In this document: positions 8,024 through 16,728 of the stretch, piece by piece
Numbering within the stretch: the stretch's first letter is position 1
Layout of the letters: each line of letters begins with the position of its first letter
NCBI RefSeq assembly: GCF_000419765.1
Contig: NZ_ATTQ01000007.1
Coordinates: forward strand, 304,973 to 368,972
Direction: 5' to 3'
DNA length: 64,000 bases
DNA from: Rhizobium mongolense USDA 1844
GTDB taxonomy: Bacteria > Pseudomonadota > Alphaproteobacteria > Rhizobiales > Rhizobiaceae
Made by a program: the position numbers and the translations under genes
The notes under the pieces: generated by a model
Seen by the model: the letters and a program-made list of their open reading frames with translations, nothing else
Database searches by the model: none
Told to the model about the DNA's origin: nothing

Positions 8024-8524
8024 ATGAGCGGCGAGAAGCCAGGACTTACCCATATAGACGCCTCCGGTGAGGCCCACATGGTCGATGTCGGCGGCAAGGC
8101 CGATACGGTTCGCGTCGCAACCGCGGAAGGCCATGTGAAGATGGCGGCGCAAACGCTGCGGCTGATCCGTGAAGGAAACGCGAAGAAGGGCGACGTCATC
8201 GGCACGGCGCGGCTGGCCGGCATCATGGCGGCCAAGCAGACGTCCAGCCTTATTCCGCTTTGTCATCCCCTTATGCTGACGAAGGTGAGCGTCGAGATCG
8301 AGGAGGATGTCGCCCTGCCCGGCCTGCGCGTCATTGCGACCGCCAAGCTCACCGGCAAGACCGGCGTCGAGATGGAAGCGCTAACCGCCGTGTCCGTCGC
8401 CTGCCTGACGATCTACGACATGGCGAAGGCCGCCGACAAGGCGATGGAGATCGGCGGCATCCGGCTGCTCGAAAAGTCGGGCGGCAAATCCGGCGACTTC
8501 CGCCATCCGGAGGCTGGCCGATGA
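8024..8524 (+). CDS. moaC: cyclic pyranopterin monophosphate synthase
   Basis: A 166-residue MoaC of molybdenum-cofactor synthesis; it works with MoaA to convert GTP to cPMP. Diagnostic motifs: [12 protein letters not shown] near the N-terminus, [10 protein letters not shown] at about residues 78-87, and [20 protein letters not shown]. The length is standard for the family. The 3' end overlaps the moeA start codon by 4 bp (ATGA), indicating translational coupling. Confidence 0.97.
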   Translation: MSGEKPGLTHIDASGEAHMVDVGGKADTVRVATAEGHVKMAAQTLRLIREGNAKKGDVIGTARLAGIMAAKQTSSLIPLCHPLMLTKVSVEIEEDVALPGLRVIATAKLTGKTGVEMEALTAVSVACLTIYDMAKAADKAMEIGGIRLLEKSGGKSGDFRHPEAGR

Positions 8525-9744
8525 ACCTCCTTCCCGTCACAGAGGCGCAAGGCAGGTTGCTTGGGCATGCCAAGCCGATTTCCGATGTCGAGACCGTTTC
8601 GCTTGCCGACGGCGATCGGCGCGTGCTCGCGGCCGGCTTGACGGCGCGGCTAACGCAGCCACCCTTCAATGCGTCTGCGATGGACGGCTACGCGCTGCGC
8701 CGCGAGGACGCACCGGAACCCGGCGCTGAACTCAAGCTCATCGGCACGTCTGCGGCAGGACACGCTTTCGATGGCACCGTGGGAAAGGGCGAAACGATCC
8801 GCATCTTTACGGGCGCGCCGGTTCCCTCCGGCGCTGACAGCGTCCTGCTTCAGGAGGACGCTGAGAAAATCGATGGAGGCATCCGCACGAAATATCCCAT
8901 CCGCCAGGGCCAGCATATCCGTCCCCGCGGGCAGGATTTTAATGAAAACGAGGCGGTGCTCGCCGCCGGCACCGTCATGGATTTCACGCGACTGACAGTG
9001 GCCGCCGCGATGAACCATGCGTCACTCGACGTGCTGCGCAAGCCGATTGTGGCGATCCTTGCAACCGGCGACGAACTGCTGACGCCAGGAAGCGACCTGG
9101 GACCCTCGCAGATCGTCGCGTCGAACACGTTCGGTATCGGGGCGTTGGTGCACAACGCTGGCGGCGACGTGCTCGATCTCGGTATCGTGCCCGACGACAA
9201 GGTTGCTATCACGGCAGCGGTCCGCAGGGCACAGGCCGCCGGTGCCGACGTCATCGTAACGCTCGGCGGCGCCTCCGTCGGCGACCACGACCTCGTGCAG
9301 GCCACACTGGTTGCTGCGGGCATGACGCTCGATTTCTGGAAGATTGCCATGCGGCCAGGCAAGCCGCTGATGGTCGGCAGCCTCGGAAGCACGCACGTGC
9401 TCGGTTTGCCGGGCAATCCGGTATCAAGCCTCGTCTGCGCCTTGCTGTTCCTCGAGCCGCTGGTCCGCAAGCTCGCCTCCCTGCCGCCGGTCAAGCGCGA
9501 CGCCATGGTGGAGACGGCTGTCAGCCTTGCCTCCAACGATCAGCGCCAAGATTATGTGCGGGCGAAGCTCGCCAAATCCTCCTCCGGCATGTGGCTGGCG
9601 GAGCCGTTCGGCAAGCAGGATTCGTCGATGATGAAGGTCTTCGCACATGCCGACTGTCTGATCATCCGTCCGCCCCATGCGCCGCAGCTTCCGGCGGGAT
9701 CCCCCTGCCCGGTGATGCTGCTCCGGCCGGAGCTCCTCGGCTGA
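8521..9744 (+). CDS. moeA: molybdopterin molybdenumtransferase
   Basis: A 407-residue MoeA that inserts molybdate into adenylated molybdopterin. The N-terminal part carries [10 protein letters not shown], followed by [17 protein letters not shown]. The MoCF-binding domain carries [16 protein letters not shown] and RPGKPLMVG; a C-terminal MoeA domain IV follows. The start at 8521 is set by the ATGA overlap with moaC. It ends the ppiD-trpDC-moaCA-type run. In many relatives lexA follows, but here a convergent methyltransferase does. Confidence 0.97.
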   Translation: MNLLPVTEAQGRLLGHAKPISDVETVSLADGDRRVLAAGLTARLTQPPFNASAMDGYALRREDAPEPGAELKLIGTSAAGHAFDGTVGKGETIRIFTGAPVPSGADSVLLQEDAEKIDGGIRTKYPIRQGQHIRPRGQDFNENEAVLAAGTVMDFTRLTVAAAMNHASLDVLRKPIVAILATGDELLTPGSDLGPSQIVASNTFGIGALVHNAGGDVLDLGIVPDDKVAITAAVRRAQAAGADVIVTLGGASVGDHDLVQATLVAAGMTLDFWKIAMRPGKPLMVGSLGSTHVLGLPGNPVSSLVCALLFLEPLVRKLASLPPVKRDAMVETAVSLASNDQRQDYVRAKLAKSSSGMWLAEPFGKQDSSMMKVFAHADCLIIRPPHAPQLPAGSPCPVMLLRPELLG

Positions 9745-9753
9745 CTTCTGGCA

Positions 9754-9775
9754 GAGGTGCGATCCGTCGCGCCTC
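9754..9775. terminator. hairpin between convergent genes
   Basis: A 9-bp stem GAGGTGCGA/TCGCGCCTC (one wobble) with a TCCG tetraloop lies between moeA and the convergent methyltransferase gene. There is no T-run on either side, so it is at best a weak bidirectional terminator. Confidence 0.35.
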
Positions 9776-9782
9776 CGCTGAT

Positions 9783-10454
9783 CTAAAGCGAATACACCCC
9801 GCACACATTCTCCATCTCCGCCCCGAAGTCTGCGACGGCGTATGTCGTCACCAGTCGAAGCCGCTCGCGGGGAAAAGGCGCCCTGCCCGGGTCGCCGATC
9901 AGGACGTCGATGCCAGCGGCGCGGCAGCGGGTGAAAAACGGCAGGACGCGACTTGCAAGCCTTGCATCGTAGAACACGTCGCCTGCCAGGATGAGATCGC
10001 AAGCGGGAGGCGAAGCGTCGAGGATATCGGCTTGCAGCGTTTCGATCTTAATACCATTAGTAGCAGCATTGAGGTCTATAGCGGCAATCGCATGAATATC
10101 GATATCGATCGCGGTGACATGGGCAGCCCCTGCATTCGCAGCAGCAATGGCGACCAGGCCCGACCCTGAACCGAGATCGAGGACATGGCGGTCGCTGACG
10201 GTCTTGGGCTGCGAGAGGATATGGCGGGCGAGGACCGCTCCGCCAGCCCAATGATAAGCCCAGTAGGGTGCGGCGGAAACTGCACCGTCAAGCCTTGTCA
10301 GTCGCCCCAGCCCGCTTCCCGAATGTGCTGTATAGAGCATTATCTCGGGAATTGACGGCACAGGCTGAAGGCGGAGGTTCTTGCAAATGAAATCTGCCGC
10401 TGCAAGATATTGCGGGCTGTCTTTGCCGGTCATTGGCGGCGCCCCGATGTCCAC
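9783..10454 (-). CDS. METTL20-like protein-lysine methyltransferase
   Basis: A 223-residue class I SAM-dependent methyltransferase. Motif I is VLDLGSGSGLVAIAAA, followed by AIDID, then LQADILDA and the post-II motif LILAGDVFYD. The DVFYD form is typical of the METTL20/ETFB-methyltransferase group. A homologue in Agrobacterium is known to methylate the electron-transfer flavoprotein beta subunit and ribosomal protein L7/L12; the same substrates are likely here but not shown. An alternative start lies 7 codons in. It heads toward moeA, and a GNAT gene is 14 bp upstream on the same strand. Confidence 0.8.
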   Translation of the reverse strand: MDIGAPPMTGKDSPQYLAAADFICKNLRLQPVPSIPEIMLYTAHSGSGLGRLTRLDGAVSAAPYWAYHWAGGAVLARHILSQPKTVSDRHVLDLGSGSGLVAIAAANAGAAHVTAIDIDIHAIAAIDLNAATNGIKIETLQADILDASPPACDLILAGDVFYDARLASRVLPFFTRCRAAGIDVLIGDPGRAPFPRERLRLVTTYAVADFGAEMENVCGVYSL

Positions 10455-10468
10455 CGGCGCCCACGGAA

Positions 10469-10900
10469 TCAGTAGTTCTTCATGGCGAGGTGCGGCATGC
10501 CCCCGTCGAGAAATTCATCGCCGAACGCAGTAAAGCCGAACTTCTCATAGAGCGCGATCTTGTCGCTTTGAGCCGTCAGATAAAAGCGATTGCCGCGTGC
10601 AGTGTGATGCGCCTCCATCCCAAAGCGGATCATCGCGCTTGCGATACCATGGCCGCGCCATTGCGCTCCGACGGCCACGCGCCCGATCTTCACGTGATCA
10701 TCGAGATAGACGACCCGAAGCGTGCCCGCGACTTCGCCGGCCTGGATGGCGACGATGTGGTGGGCGCTTAAGTCGGCTTCATCGAATTCCTCATCGGCAG
10801 GCACATTCTGCTCACCGACGAAGACGGCGCGACGCAACTTGAAAGCTTCGTTGCACAAGGTGCTGAAGAGCGGAACGGATAAAATCACGATCTCTGTCAT
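10469..10900 (-). CDS. GNAT family N-acetyltransferase
   Basis: A 143-residue acetyltransferase of the GNAT fold. The family acetyl-CoA-binding segment appears as VAVGAQWRGHGIASAMI, preceded by the beta-strand GTLRVVYLDD and followed by FYLTAQSDKIALYEKFGF. The arrangement resembles ElaA/GNAT proteins with unknown amine substrate. The start at 10900 is preferred over an upstream in-frame ATG because family members begin there, and AGGATG precedes it. It is likely co-transcribed with the lysine methyltransferase. Confidence 0.85.
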   Translation of the reverse strand: MTEIVILSVPLFSTLCNEAFKLRRAVFVGEQNVPADEEFDEADLSAHHIVAIQAGEVAGTLRVVYLDDHVKIGRVAVGAQWRGHGIASAMIRFGMEAHHTARGNRFYLTAQSDKIALYEKFGFTAFGDEFLDGGMPHLAMKNY

Positions 10901-10956
10901 GGCTGCATCCTCAGGAGAGCATAAACGGAAGGCGCCAATTGTCAGTCCGTCTCGCC

Positions 10957-12855
10957 TCAACCCTGCTTCTTCTTAGCGAACTTGCCCTTCGGCGCGAAGC
11001 CACCCTTGCCTTCGAATTTCGGTTTTCCCGCGGCCTTGCCCCAAGGCTTGGCGTCGCGTTTCTCACTGTGGTCGACGGTTGCGGAAGCTGTCTTACCCTT
11101 GAAATCCTTCTTGAACTTGCCCTTAGGGCGATCGTCATAGGATGTCTCGTCACGGCGCTCGCCGAACGTCTTCTTGCCGGCATAAGGTTTTGCAGCAACC
11201 GGACGGCTGAAATCCGGGGTGCCGTTCAGACGCGTCACGCGGATACCGCGCTCCAGCGTCTTGTTCGGCCCCACCGCTTGGAGGAAAGCTTCGGCGCTAT
11301 CGGCAGAGATTTCCACATAGGTCTCTTCCGGCTGCATCTTGATCGCACCGATCTCCCGTTTCGTCAGATTGCCGTTGCGGCAGAGCATCGGTATCAGCCA
11401 GCGCGGTTCGGCATTCTGCTTGCGGCCGACGGAAACCGAGAACCAGACGCTCGGGCCGAAGTCGTCACGCGGGCCCTTCTGGCTCGGCTCCCGCGGCTCG
11501 AAGGCGTTTTCGCGGCGCTGACGCTTGCGGTCGCCCTCTATCGAGACTTCGATCAGATCTTCCGGCGCCGATTGATTGGAGCGATAGAGGCGCACGAAGG
11601 CCGCGGCAAGCTTCTCTGCGCCGTGATTTGCAATGAGCTGGCCGACCAGTGCTTGATCCTCGTCGCGCCCAGCCTCGCTGAGGATCGGGTCGGCAAGCAG
11701 GCGCTCGTCGTCGCGGCGCATCACATCTTCTGCCGACGGCGGAAGAGCCCAGGTGGCGGCAATCCCGGCGGCATCGAGAATGCGCTCGGCCTTACGGCGG
11801 GCATTGAGCGGCACGATCAGTGCGCTGACGCCCTTGCGCCCTGCCCGGCCGGTGCGACCGCTGCGATGCAAAAGTGTTTCCGGATTGGTCGGCAAGTCGG
11901 CATGGATGACGAGGTCGAGGCCTGGAAGGTCGATGCCGCGGGCGGCGACATCGGTTGCGATGCAGACGCGGGCGCGGCCGTCGCGCATTGCCTGCAGCGC
12001 GTGCGTCCGCTCGTTCTGCGTCAGTTCGCCGGAGAGTGCCACGACTGAGAAATTGCGGTTGTTGAAGCGGGCCGTCAGATGATTGACCGCAGCGCGCGTC
12101 GAACAGAAGACGATGGCGTTGGTCGCCTCATAGTAGCGCAGGACATTGATGATCGCATTTTCGCGGTCAGCCGGCGCAGCGGCAAGCGCGCGGTATTCGA
12201 TATCGACATGCTGCTTCTCTTCGGTCTGTGTCGATATACGCACGGCGTCGCGCTGGTAGCTCTTGGCGAGCTTGGCGATGGCGGAGGAAACAGTTGCCGA
12301 GAACATCAGTGTCCGACGGTCGTCGGGTGCCGCTTCGAGGATGAATTCCAGATCTTCACGGAAGCCGAGGTCGAGCATCTCGTCCGCCTCGTCGAGAACG
12401 ACGGCCTTTAATGCGGACATATCGAGAGCTTTGCGGCGGATATGGTCGCAAAGACGTCCGGGGGTGCCGACGACGATATGGGCGCCGCGTTCCAGTGCAC
12501 GGCGCTCGCTGCGGATATCCATACCGCCGACGCAGCTGACGATCAGCGCACCGGTCATCTCGTACAGCCATTCGAGCTCGCGCTTCACCTGCAAGGCAAG
12601 CTCGCGGGTCGGCGCGATCACAAGCGCCAGCGGTTCGGCGGCGGGTGCAAAGCGCTCCTCGCCTTCGAGCAGCGTCGGCGCGAGCGCAAGGCCGAAGGCG
12701 ACGGTCTTGCCCGAGCCGGTTTGCGCCGAAACCAGCGCATCTGAGGAGACAAGCGCCGGATCGAGCATGGCTTTCTGAACGGGGGTCAGCGCTGCATAGC
12801 CGCGCTTTGCCAACGCCTTGGCGATCGCCGGGACGACGCTGTTGAGATCTGTCAT
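10957..12855 (-). CDS. DEAD-box ATP-dependent RNA helicase
   Basis: A 632-residue DEAD-box helicase of the DeaD/CsdA type. Motifs in order: Q-motif region LTPVQKAM, motif I AQTGSGKT, Ia PTRELA, Ib TPGRL, II DEADEMLDLGF, III SAT, then helicase C with IVFCSTR, ARGIDLPG and HRSGRTGRAG. Residues of about 470-550 look like a DbpA-type RNA-binding domain. The C-terminus is Lys/Gly-rich (KGKFKKDFKGK), typical for ribosome-assembly or cold-shock helicases. It is a single gene with its own leader. Confidence 0.93.
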   Translation of the reverse strand: MTDLNSVVPAIAKALAKRGYAALTPVQKAMLDPALVSSDALVSAQTGSGKTVAFGLALAPTLLEGEERFAPAAEPLALVIAPTRELALQVKRELEWLYEMTGALIVSCVGGMDIRSERRALERGAHIVVGTPGRLCDHIRRKALDMSALKAVVLDEADEMLDLGFREDLEFILEAAPDDRRTLMFSATVSSAIAKLAKSYQRDAVRISTQTEEKQHVDIEYRALAAAPADRENAIINVLRYYEATNAIVFCSTRAAVNHLTARFNNRNFSVVALSGELTQNERTHALQAMRDGRARVCIATDVAARGIDLPGLDLVIHADLPTNPETLLHRSGRTGRAGRKGVSALIVPLNARRKAERILDAAGIAATWALPPSAEDVMRRDDERLLADPILSEAGRDEDQALVGQLIANHGAEKLAAAFVRLYRSNQSAPEDLIEVSIEGDRKRQRRENAFEPREPSQKGPRDDFGPSVWFSVSVGRKQNAEPRWLIPMLCRNGNLTKREIGAIKMQPEETYVEISADSAEAFLQAVGPNKTLERGIRVTRLNGTPDFSRPVAAKPYAGKKTFGERRDETSYDDRPKGKFKKDFKGKTASATVDHSEKRDAKPWGKAAGKPKFEGKGGFAPKGKFAKKKQG

Positions 12856-12963
12856 CTGTCTGTCTTTCGGAATATCGGGCGCGAAGCGCCGTGGCCGGAA
12901 CCTGCCGGCAGAACGGTTGGCGCGTTCCTACCCGCTAAGTCGGCAAATGTCAAAGCGGCAATA

Positions 12964-14823
12964 TCAGCCGGCGCAGCGCCACAGCCAGACGTCGATGCTG
13001 CCGGAGCGGCCGCGGATTTTCGTCTCCACCGGACCTTCGAGCGGACCGGCGGGTGACGGGCCGGCGCCGGCGGATGCTACGCGGACAAGTGCCGCGCTGA
13101 AGGCGACCTCAGCGCCGCGGCTGGCCGCAACTTCCATCAGGCGGCTGGCGACATTGACGGTGTCGCCGGTCGCGGTAATCTGCTGGCGATCGCCGGTGCC
13201 GAGGCGCGAGGCGACGACAGGCCCGCAATGGGCGCCGATCTTGAAGCCGATCTTCCGTCCCCCTTGGAGAGCTGTGTGCGAATCGAGCCAGGAGCGCATG
13301 CGATCTGCGAGCGCCAGCGCGCAGGCGGCGGCGCGCGAAGCGTCGTCTTCCGCCGGGTGCGGCAGCCCGAACAGGATCATCGCACCGTCGCCCATGAAGC
13401 TCGTGATCGCGCCGCCATGCGCCCGCGCCTCCTGGTCGGCTATCTCGAAAAAGCCGCTCAGGACCTCGCGCACGGTTACCGCTCCGACCGCTTCACTAAG
13501 CCCGGTAAAGCCCGAGAGATCGATAAAGACCACCGCAGCATCCTGCCGGACTGGCTCGGCAAGGAAGGATGGATCGCGTGCGAGCCACTCTCCAAGGCCG
13601 GGTGCTTCGATGCGCTGGAGGAGCTCGCTTTGGGCAGCGAAATGGCGTGCCTGGCGGCGTCCGAGAAGGAGTTGCGCTGCGCCGAAGATGAGAACCGGAG
13701 GCAACGCGGCGGCGATCGGCAAGGCTGCGCTCAGCCAATAGCCTGCCTTGAACATGGCAAGATTGATGGTCGCCCAGACCACAAAAACGAGAGCGATCAA
13801 GACGAAACCGATCAAGCTGCGCCGCCAGGCTATCAGGCCGACGAGCGCAAGCGGCAGAAGCACCGCGACCGTGGCGTCGAGCCGGCGGATATTATGATCG
13901 CGGACGATGCTGTCTCCGGCGATCAGATGCGCGATCGCGGTCGAAATGACCTCGACCCCGGGGAGAACCGGATCGAAAGGCGTTGGAAAAACGTCACCAC
14001 CGGCCGTGACGGTTGAGCCGATAACGATGACGCGGTTCTCGATTGCGTCTGCAGGCACCTTGCCATCGAGCGCATCCATCAGGCTGAAAGTTGGGATCGT
14101 CCGGCGCGGACCGTAGAAGGTAAGCGGCAGGCGCTGACCAGTATCGGTCGGAATATGCCTGTCGGCAAAGGAGATGCTGCCCGGCTGGAAGGCCGGATCG
14201 CGATCGAGTGCCAGCGACGCCGCGCGTAGCGGAAACGACGGATCCACACGCCCGGCGCTGCGCGAGATCAGCGGAATGAAGCGGGGGACCCCTGTCTCAT
14301 CCGTTGCGACATTAACAACGCCGGTAGCGGCGATATCGGAAAAACGCTTGAGAGGAAGGAGCAGGCTGTCGGCGACGGGAATGCCTGAAAGCGGATCGTT
14401 CGGATCGCTTGTCACCATCTGCTTGCTTTCCGGAAAGACGGCGGCGGCTGCGATGACGGAGGGCACAAGCCTGAGGGCCGATGCAAGTGCGACATCGCCT
14501 TCCTCGGTGCCGGGATCGAGCAAGAGCAGATCAAGTGCGATCGTCTTCGGCCTCGACGCGGAAACCGCAGTGATTGCGCGGGCAAGCGTTGCCCGATCGA
14601 CAGGAAAACCGTGCGAAGCTGCGGTGCGGTCGTCTATCGCAATGATCGCGACGGCAGGTGGCGGCGTCTTGCCGCCGATTAGCACGCTTCGAATATCGGT
14701 CAGCGAAGCTTCCATCCGGTCGAGGAATCCGGCGCTGCCGGTCAGATGTAGGGAGCCCAGAAAGCCTCCCCAGAGCGCGGACAGAAGAAGAGCTGCAGTG
14801 ATCAGAAATCGCTGGCGCGGCAT
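12964..14823 (-). CDS. CHASE2-domain adenylate/guanylate cyclase
   Basis: A 619-residue membrane signalling cyclase. An N-terminal transmembrane helix (residues 5-25) and an extracytoplasmic CHASE2 sensor domain (about 35-330) are followed by three hydrophobic helices (about 335-420) and a class III cyclase domain (about 445-610). Cyclase signatures are VVFIDLSGFTGLSEA with its metal-binding Asp, FMGDGAMILFG, and ITATGDTVNVASRLME. It probably makes cAMP in response to an envelope signal; the ligand is unknown. The start at 14823 lies 7 bp after the FecR-domain gene, so the two form an operon. Confidence 0.92.
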   Translation of the reverse strand: MPRQRFLITAALLLSALWGGFLGSLHLTGSAGFLDRMEASLTDIRSVLIGGKTPPPAVAIIAIDDRTAASHGFPVDRATLARAITAVSASRPKTIALDLLLLDPGTEEGDVALASALRLVPSVIAAAAVFPESKQMVTSDPNDPLSGIPVADSLLLPLKRFSDIAATGVVNVATDETGVPRFIPLISRSAGRVDPSFPLRAASLALDRDPAFQPGSISFADRHIPTDTGQRLPLTFYGPRRTIPTFSLMDALDGKVPADAIENRVIVIGSTVTAGGDVFPTPFDPVLPGVEVISTAIAHLIAGDSIVRDHNIRRLDATVAVLLPLALVGLIAWRRSLIGFVLIALVFVVWATINLAMFKAGYWLSAALPIAAALPPVLIFGAAQLLLGRRQARHFAAQSELLQRIEAPGLGEWLARDPSFLAEPVRQDAAVVFIDLSGFTGLSEAVGAVTVREVLSGFFEIADQEARAHGGAITSFMGDGAMILFGLPHPAEDDASRAAACALALADRMRSWLDSHTALQGGRKIGFKIGAHCGPVVASRLGTGDRQQITATGDTVNVASRLMEVAASRGAEVAFSAALVRVASAGAGPSPAGPLEGPVETKIRGRSGSIDVWLWRCAG

Positions 14824-14830
14824 GAGGGTT

Positions 14831-15358
14831 CTACTGGCCGAGGCGGGCAAGCAGGGCGTTGACGCGGGCGGCCGGCCAGCGGCGCACCTCAAGCGCGCCT
14901 GTGCCGCTCACAACATCGACGCCCTCGCCGGGGCCGAGCACCACGGGATCGCCCGCAGGACGGCGCACGGCAACGGAGCCTTGGACCACAAGCACGGAGG
15001 TCTGGCCGCTTGCGACGTCGACCGCCCATCGCGTGCCGCGCACGGCAGCGATTGCCTGCGGCGTCACCACCTGAAAGCTGCCTGTGTGGCGAGCGTCGTC
15101 GACATCGACCAGGATTGCCTTGCCACGCAGCGACACAACATCGGGGCTGCCATCGCGGTTGCGATCATTCAGCCTAAAGGCGGCACCTGCCTCGGCCGTC
15201 ACCGTTACCCCGTTCGGGCAGCGGAGAATCTCACGCCCGCCCGCTGCATTCTCGACGGTGCAACCGCCCGTTTGGGCAAGTGATGCGCCCGCCGGCAGCA
15301 GAAGTGCCGCAAGGGCGGTTGCGGTAGAACCGCACAGGAATGCTGAGATTACGTTCAT
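14831..15358 (-). CDS. exported FecR-domain protein
   Basis: A 175-residue periplasmic protein. A signal peptide (MNVISAFLCGSTATALAALL, cleaved near ASLA-Q) is followed by a FecR domain: GVTVTAEAGAAFRLNDRN, then VVTPQAIAAVRGTRWAVDV, TSVLVVQGSVAV and a closing beta-strand. It lacks the N-terminal anti-sigma segment of true FecR, so it is more likely a ligand- or envelope-sensing partner of the CHASE2 cyclase encoded 7 bp downstream. Such pairs recur in rhizobia. The start is set by the signal peptide. Confidence 0.88.
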   Translation of the reverse strand: MNVISAFLCGSTATALAALLLPAGASLAQTGGCTVENAAGGREILRCPNGVTVTAEAGAAFRLNDRNRDGSPDVVSLRGKAILVDVDDARHTGSFQVVTPQAIAAVRGTRWAVDVASGQTSVLVVQGSVAVRRPAGDPVVLGPGEGVDVVSGTGALEVRRWPAARVNALLARLGQ

Positions 15359-15499
15359 GATACGTCCCCACCTCGCGCAAGCGCCCAACACCGGCATGGT
15401 GTTCGCCATGCGGTCAAGTGCTTGTCCCGGCACCGTCACCATAAAACAAAACAAGGGTTTCGTATGCAGAAAAGCGCAGACTGGCAAGGCCGGCCGGCC

Positions 15500-16645
15500 T
15501 TACGCGCCAGAGGTTTCAATAGAGGGGCCGGTGTAACGGGCTCTTGGACGGATGAGACGGCCGCTCTCGACCTGTTCCATCGCATGCGCCAGCCACCCGC
15601 AGCTGCGGGCGAGCGCGAAGATGACGAGCGGCGCATCCTGTGGAAGCTCGAAGCGTTCCGCCATTGCCGTCAGCGCGAAATCGATGTTGACGCGCTCGCC
15701 GATCATCGCTTCGCCTGCCACTTGGATTTCGAGGAAAATCTCCGCTGGCGTGATATGCGCAAGCAGGGCTTCGGCGCGGATATCGCCGTCCGGGTAGAGC
15801 GGATGACCGAAGGCCGGAAGCCGGCTGCCCTGCGCCAGGATGCGGCGGATGGCTTGCTTGGCGCCGATGCGGCTTGCCGTCTCGGAAAGCGTTGCTACGG
15901 CCTCCCATGCGCCGCCGTGCAGCGGACCGGTCAGCGTTGCAAGACCGGAAAGCACCGATGCGGAAAGAGTCGCGCCCGCGGAAGCCGTGACGCGTGCGGC
16001 GAAGGCCGATGCATTGAGCTCGTGATCGGCAAGCAGCACTAAGGCGCGGCGCACCGCATCGCTGGCTTCTGGCCGGCGCCAGCTTTTTGCAAGGCGCAGA
16101 TGGAGAGGCAGGTCCGATGCGCCTGGAGCGAGCGCGGAGGCGATCGTCGTCATGATATCTTGCGCTTCGGCTCGTAACGCCGGGAGCGAACGGCCGAGGC
16201 TCGGCAGGTCTTGAGGCACGCGGGCAGCGAGCGCCGAGAAAGCGGCAGCCATGGATGGAATGGATGCCTCGCTCCCGCAGGTTGCGATGTTGATAGGCGT
16301 ACCATTGTTCCAAAGCAGTGCCGCCGTTTCTTCAAGCGTTGCATATTCGGAAAGTTTGGCGGCATCAATTCCGCGATAGTAGAGATGCCCATTCACGACG
16401 GTTGAAACCGCTGACGGAAGGACCGGATCGCCCCACTGGATCGCCTCCGCTGCGACAATCTCGATCTTCCTCCGGCCTGCATGGCGCTCGGCAAGCCGGG
16501 TGACGTCGGCGGTGTAATAGAGGCTGCGGCGCGGGTCGGATGGATCGGGTTTTGCGCGAATGCGTCCCCGGCTGACATTGGCGTAAAGGGTCTGCGGCTT
16601 GGTGCCGAGACGGTTCAGCGCTTCCTCTGCAGTCAACCAGGGCAT
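15500..16645 (-). CDS. citrate synthase-family protein with N-terminal HTH domain
   Basis: A 381-residue protein in two parts. Residues 1-50 resemble an excisionase/MerR-like DNA-binding helix-turn-helix (MPWLTAEEALNRLGTKPQTL, then VSRGRIRAKPDP and RRSLYYTADVTRL). The rest is a citrate-synthase fold with catalytic His in GPLHGGA, a second His in FGHPLYP and an Asp in VNIDF, so the triad appears complete. It is divergent from a second citrate synthase, with 83 bp between the start codons. A role as enzyme, regulator or both is inference. Confidence 0.9.
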   Translation of the reverse strand: MPWLTAEEALNRLGTKPQTLYANVSRGRIRAKPDPSDPRRSLYYTADVTRLAERHAGRRKIEIVAAEAIQWGDPVLPSAVSTVVNGHLYYRGIDAAKLSEYATLEETAALLWNNGTPINIATCGSEASIPSMAAAFSALAARVPQDLPSLGRSLPALRAEAQDIMTTIASALAPGASDLPLHLRLAKSWRRPEASDAVRRALVLLADHELNASAFAARVTASAGATLSASVLSGLATLTGPLHGGAWEAVATLSETASRIGAKQAIRRILAQGSRLPAFGHPLYPDGDIRAEALLAHITPAEIFLEIQVAGEAMIGERVNIDFALTAMAERFELPQDAPLVIFALARSCGWLAHAMEQVESGRLIRPRARYTGPSIETSGA

Positions 16646-16655
16646 CCAGCCTCAT

Positions 16656-16687
16656 ATTGATCAATTTCATCAAGATTGACGTCAATC
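16656..16687. promoter_or_regulatory. palindromes between divergent citrate synthases
   Basis: Two perfect palindromes lie in the 83-bp gap: ATTGATCAAT (16656-16665) and GATTGACGTCAATC (16674-16687), sharing the core ATTGA. They are 8 bp apart and are good candidates for the operator of the HTH-citrate synthase or another dimeric regulator. Confidence 0.55.
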
Positions 16688-16728
16688 AATCTAGGACCGA
16701 TCTTCTTTTCCGTAAAGGAGAAATGCCT

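Noticed and set aside
12900..12950. GGAAC near 12898 as possible EcfG site
   Set aside because: No CGTT at 16-17 bp; wrong orientation for the helicase gene.
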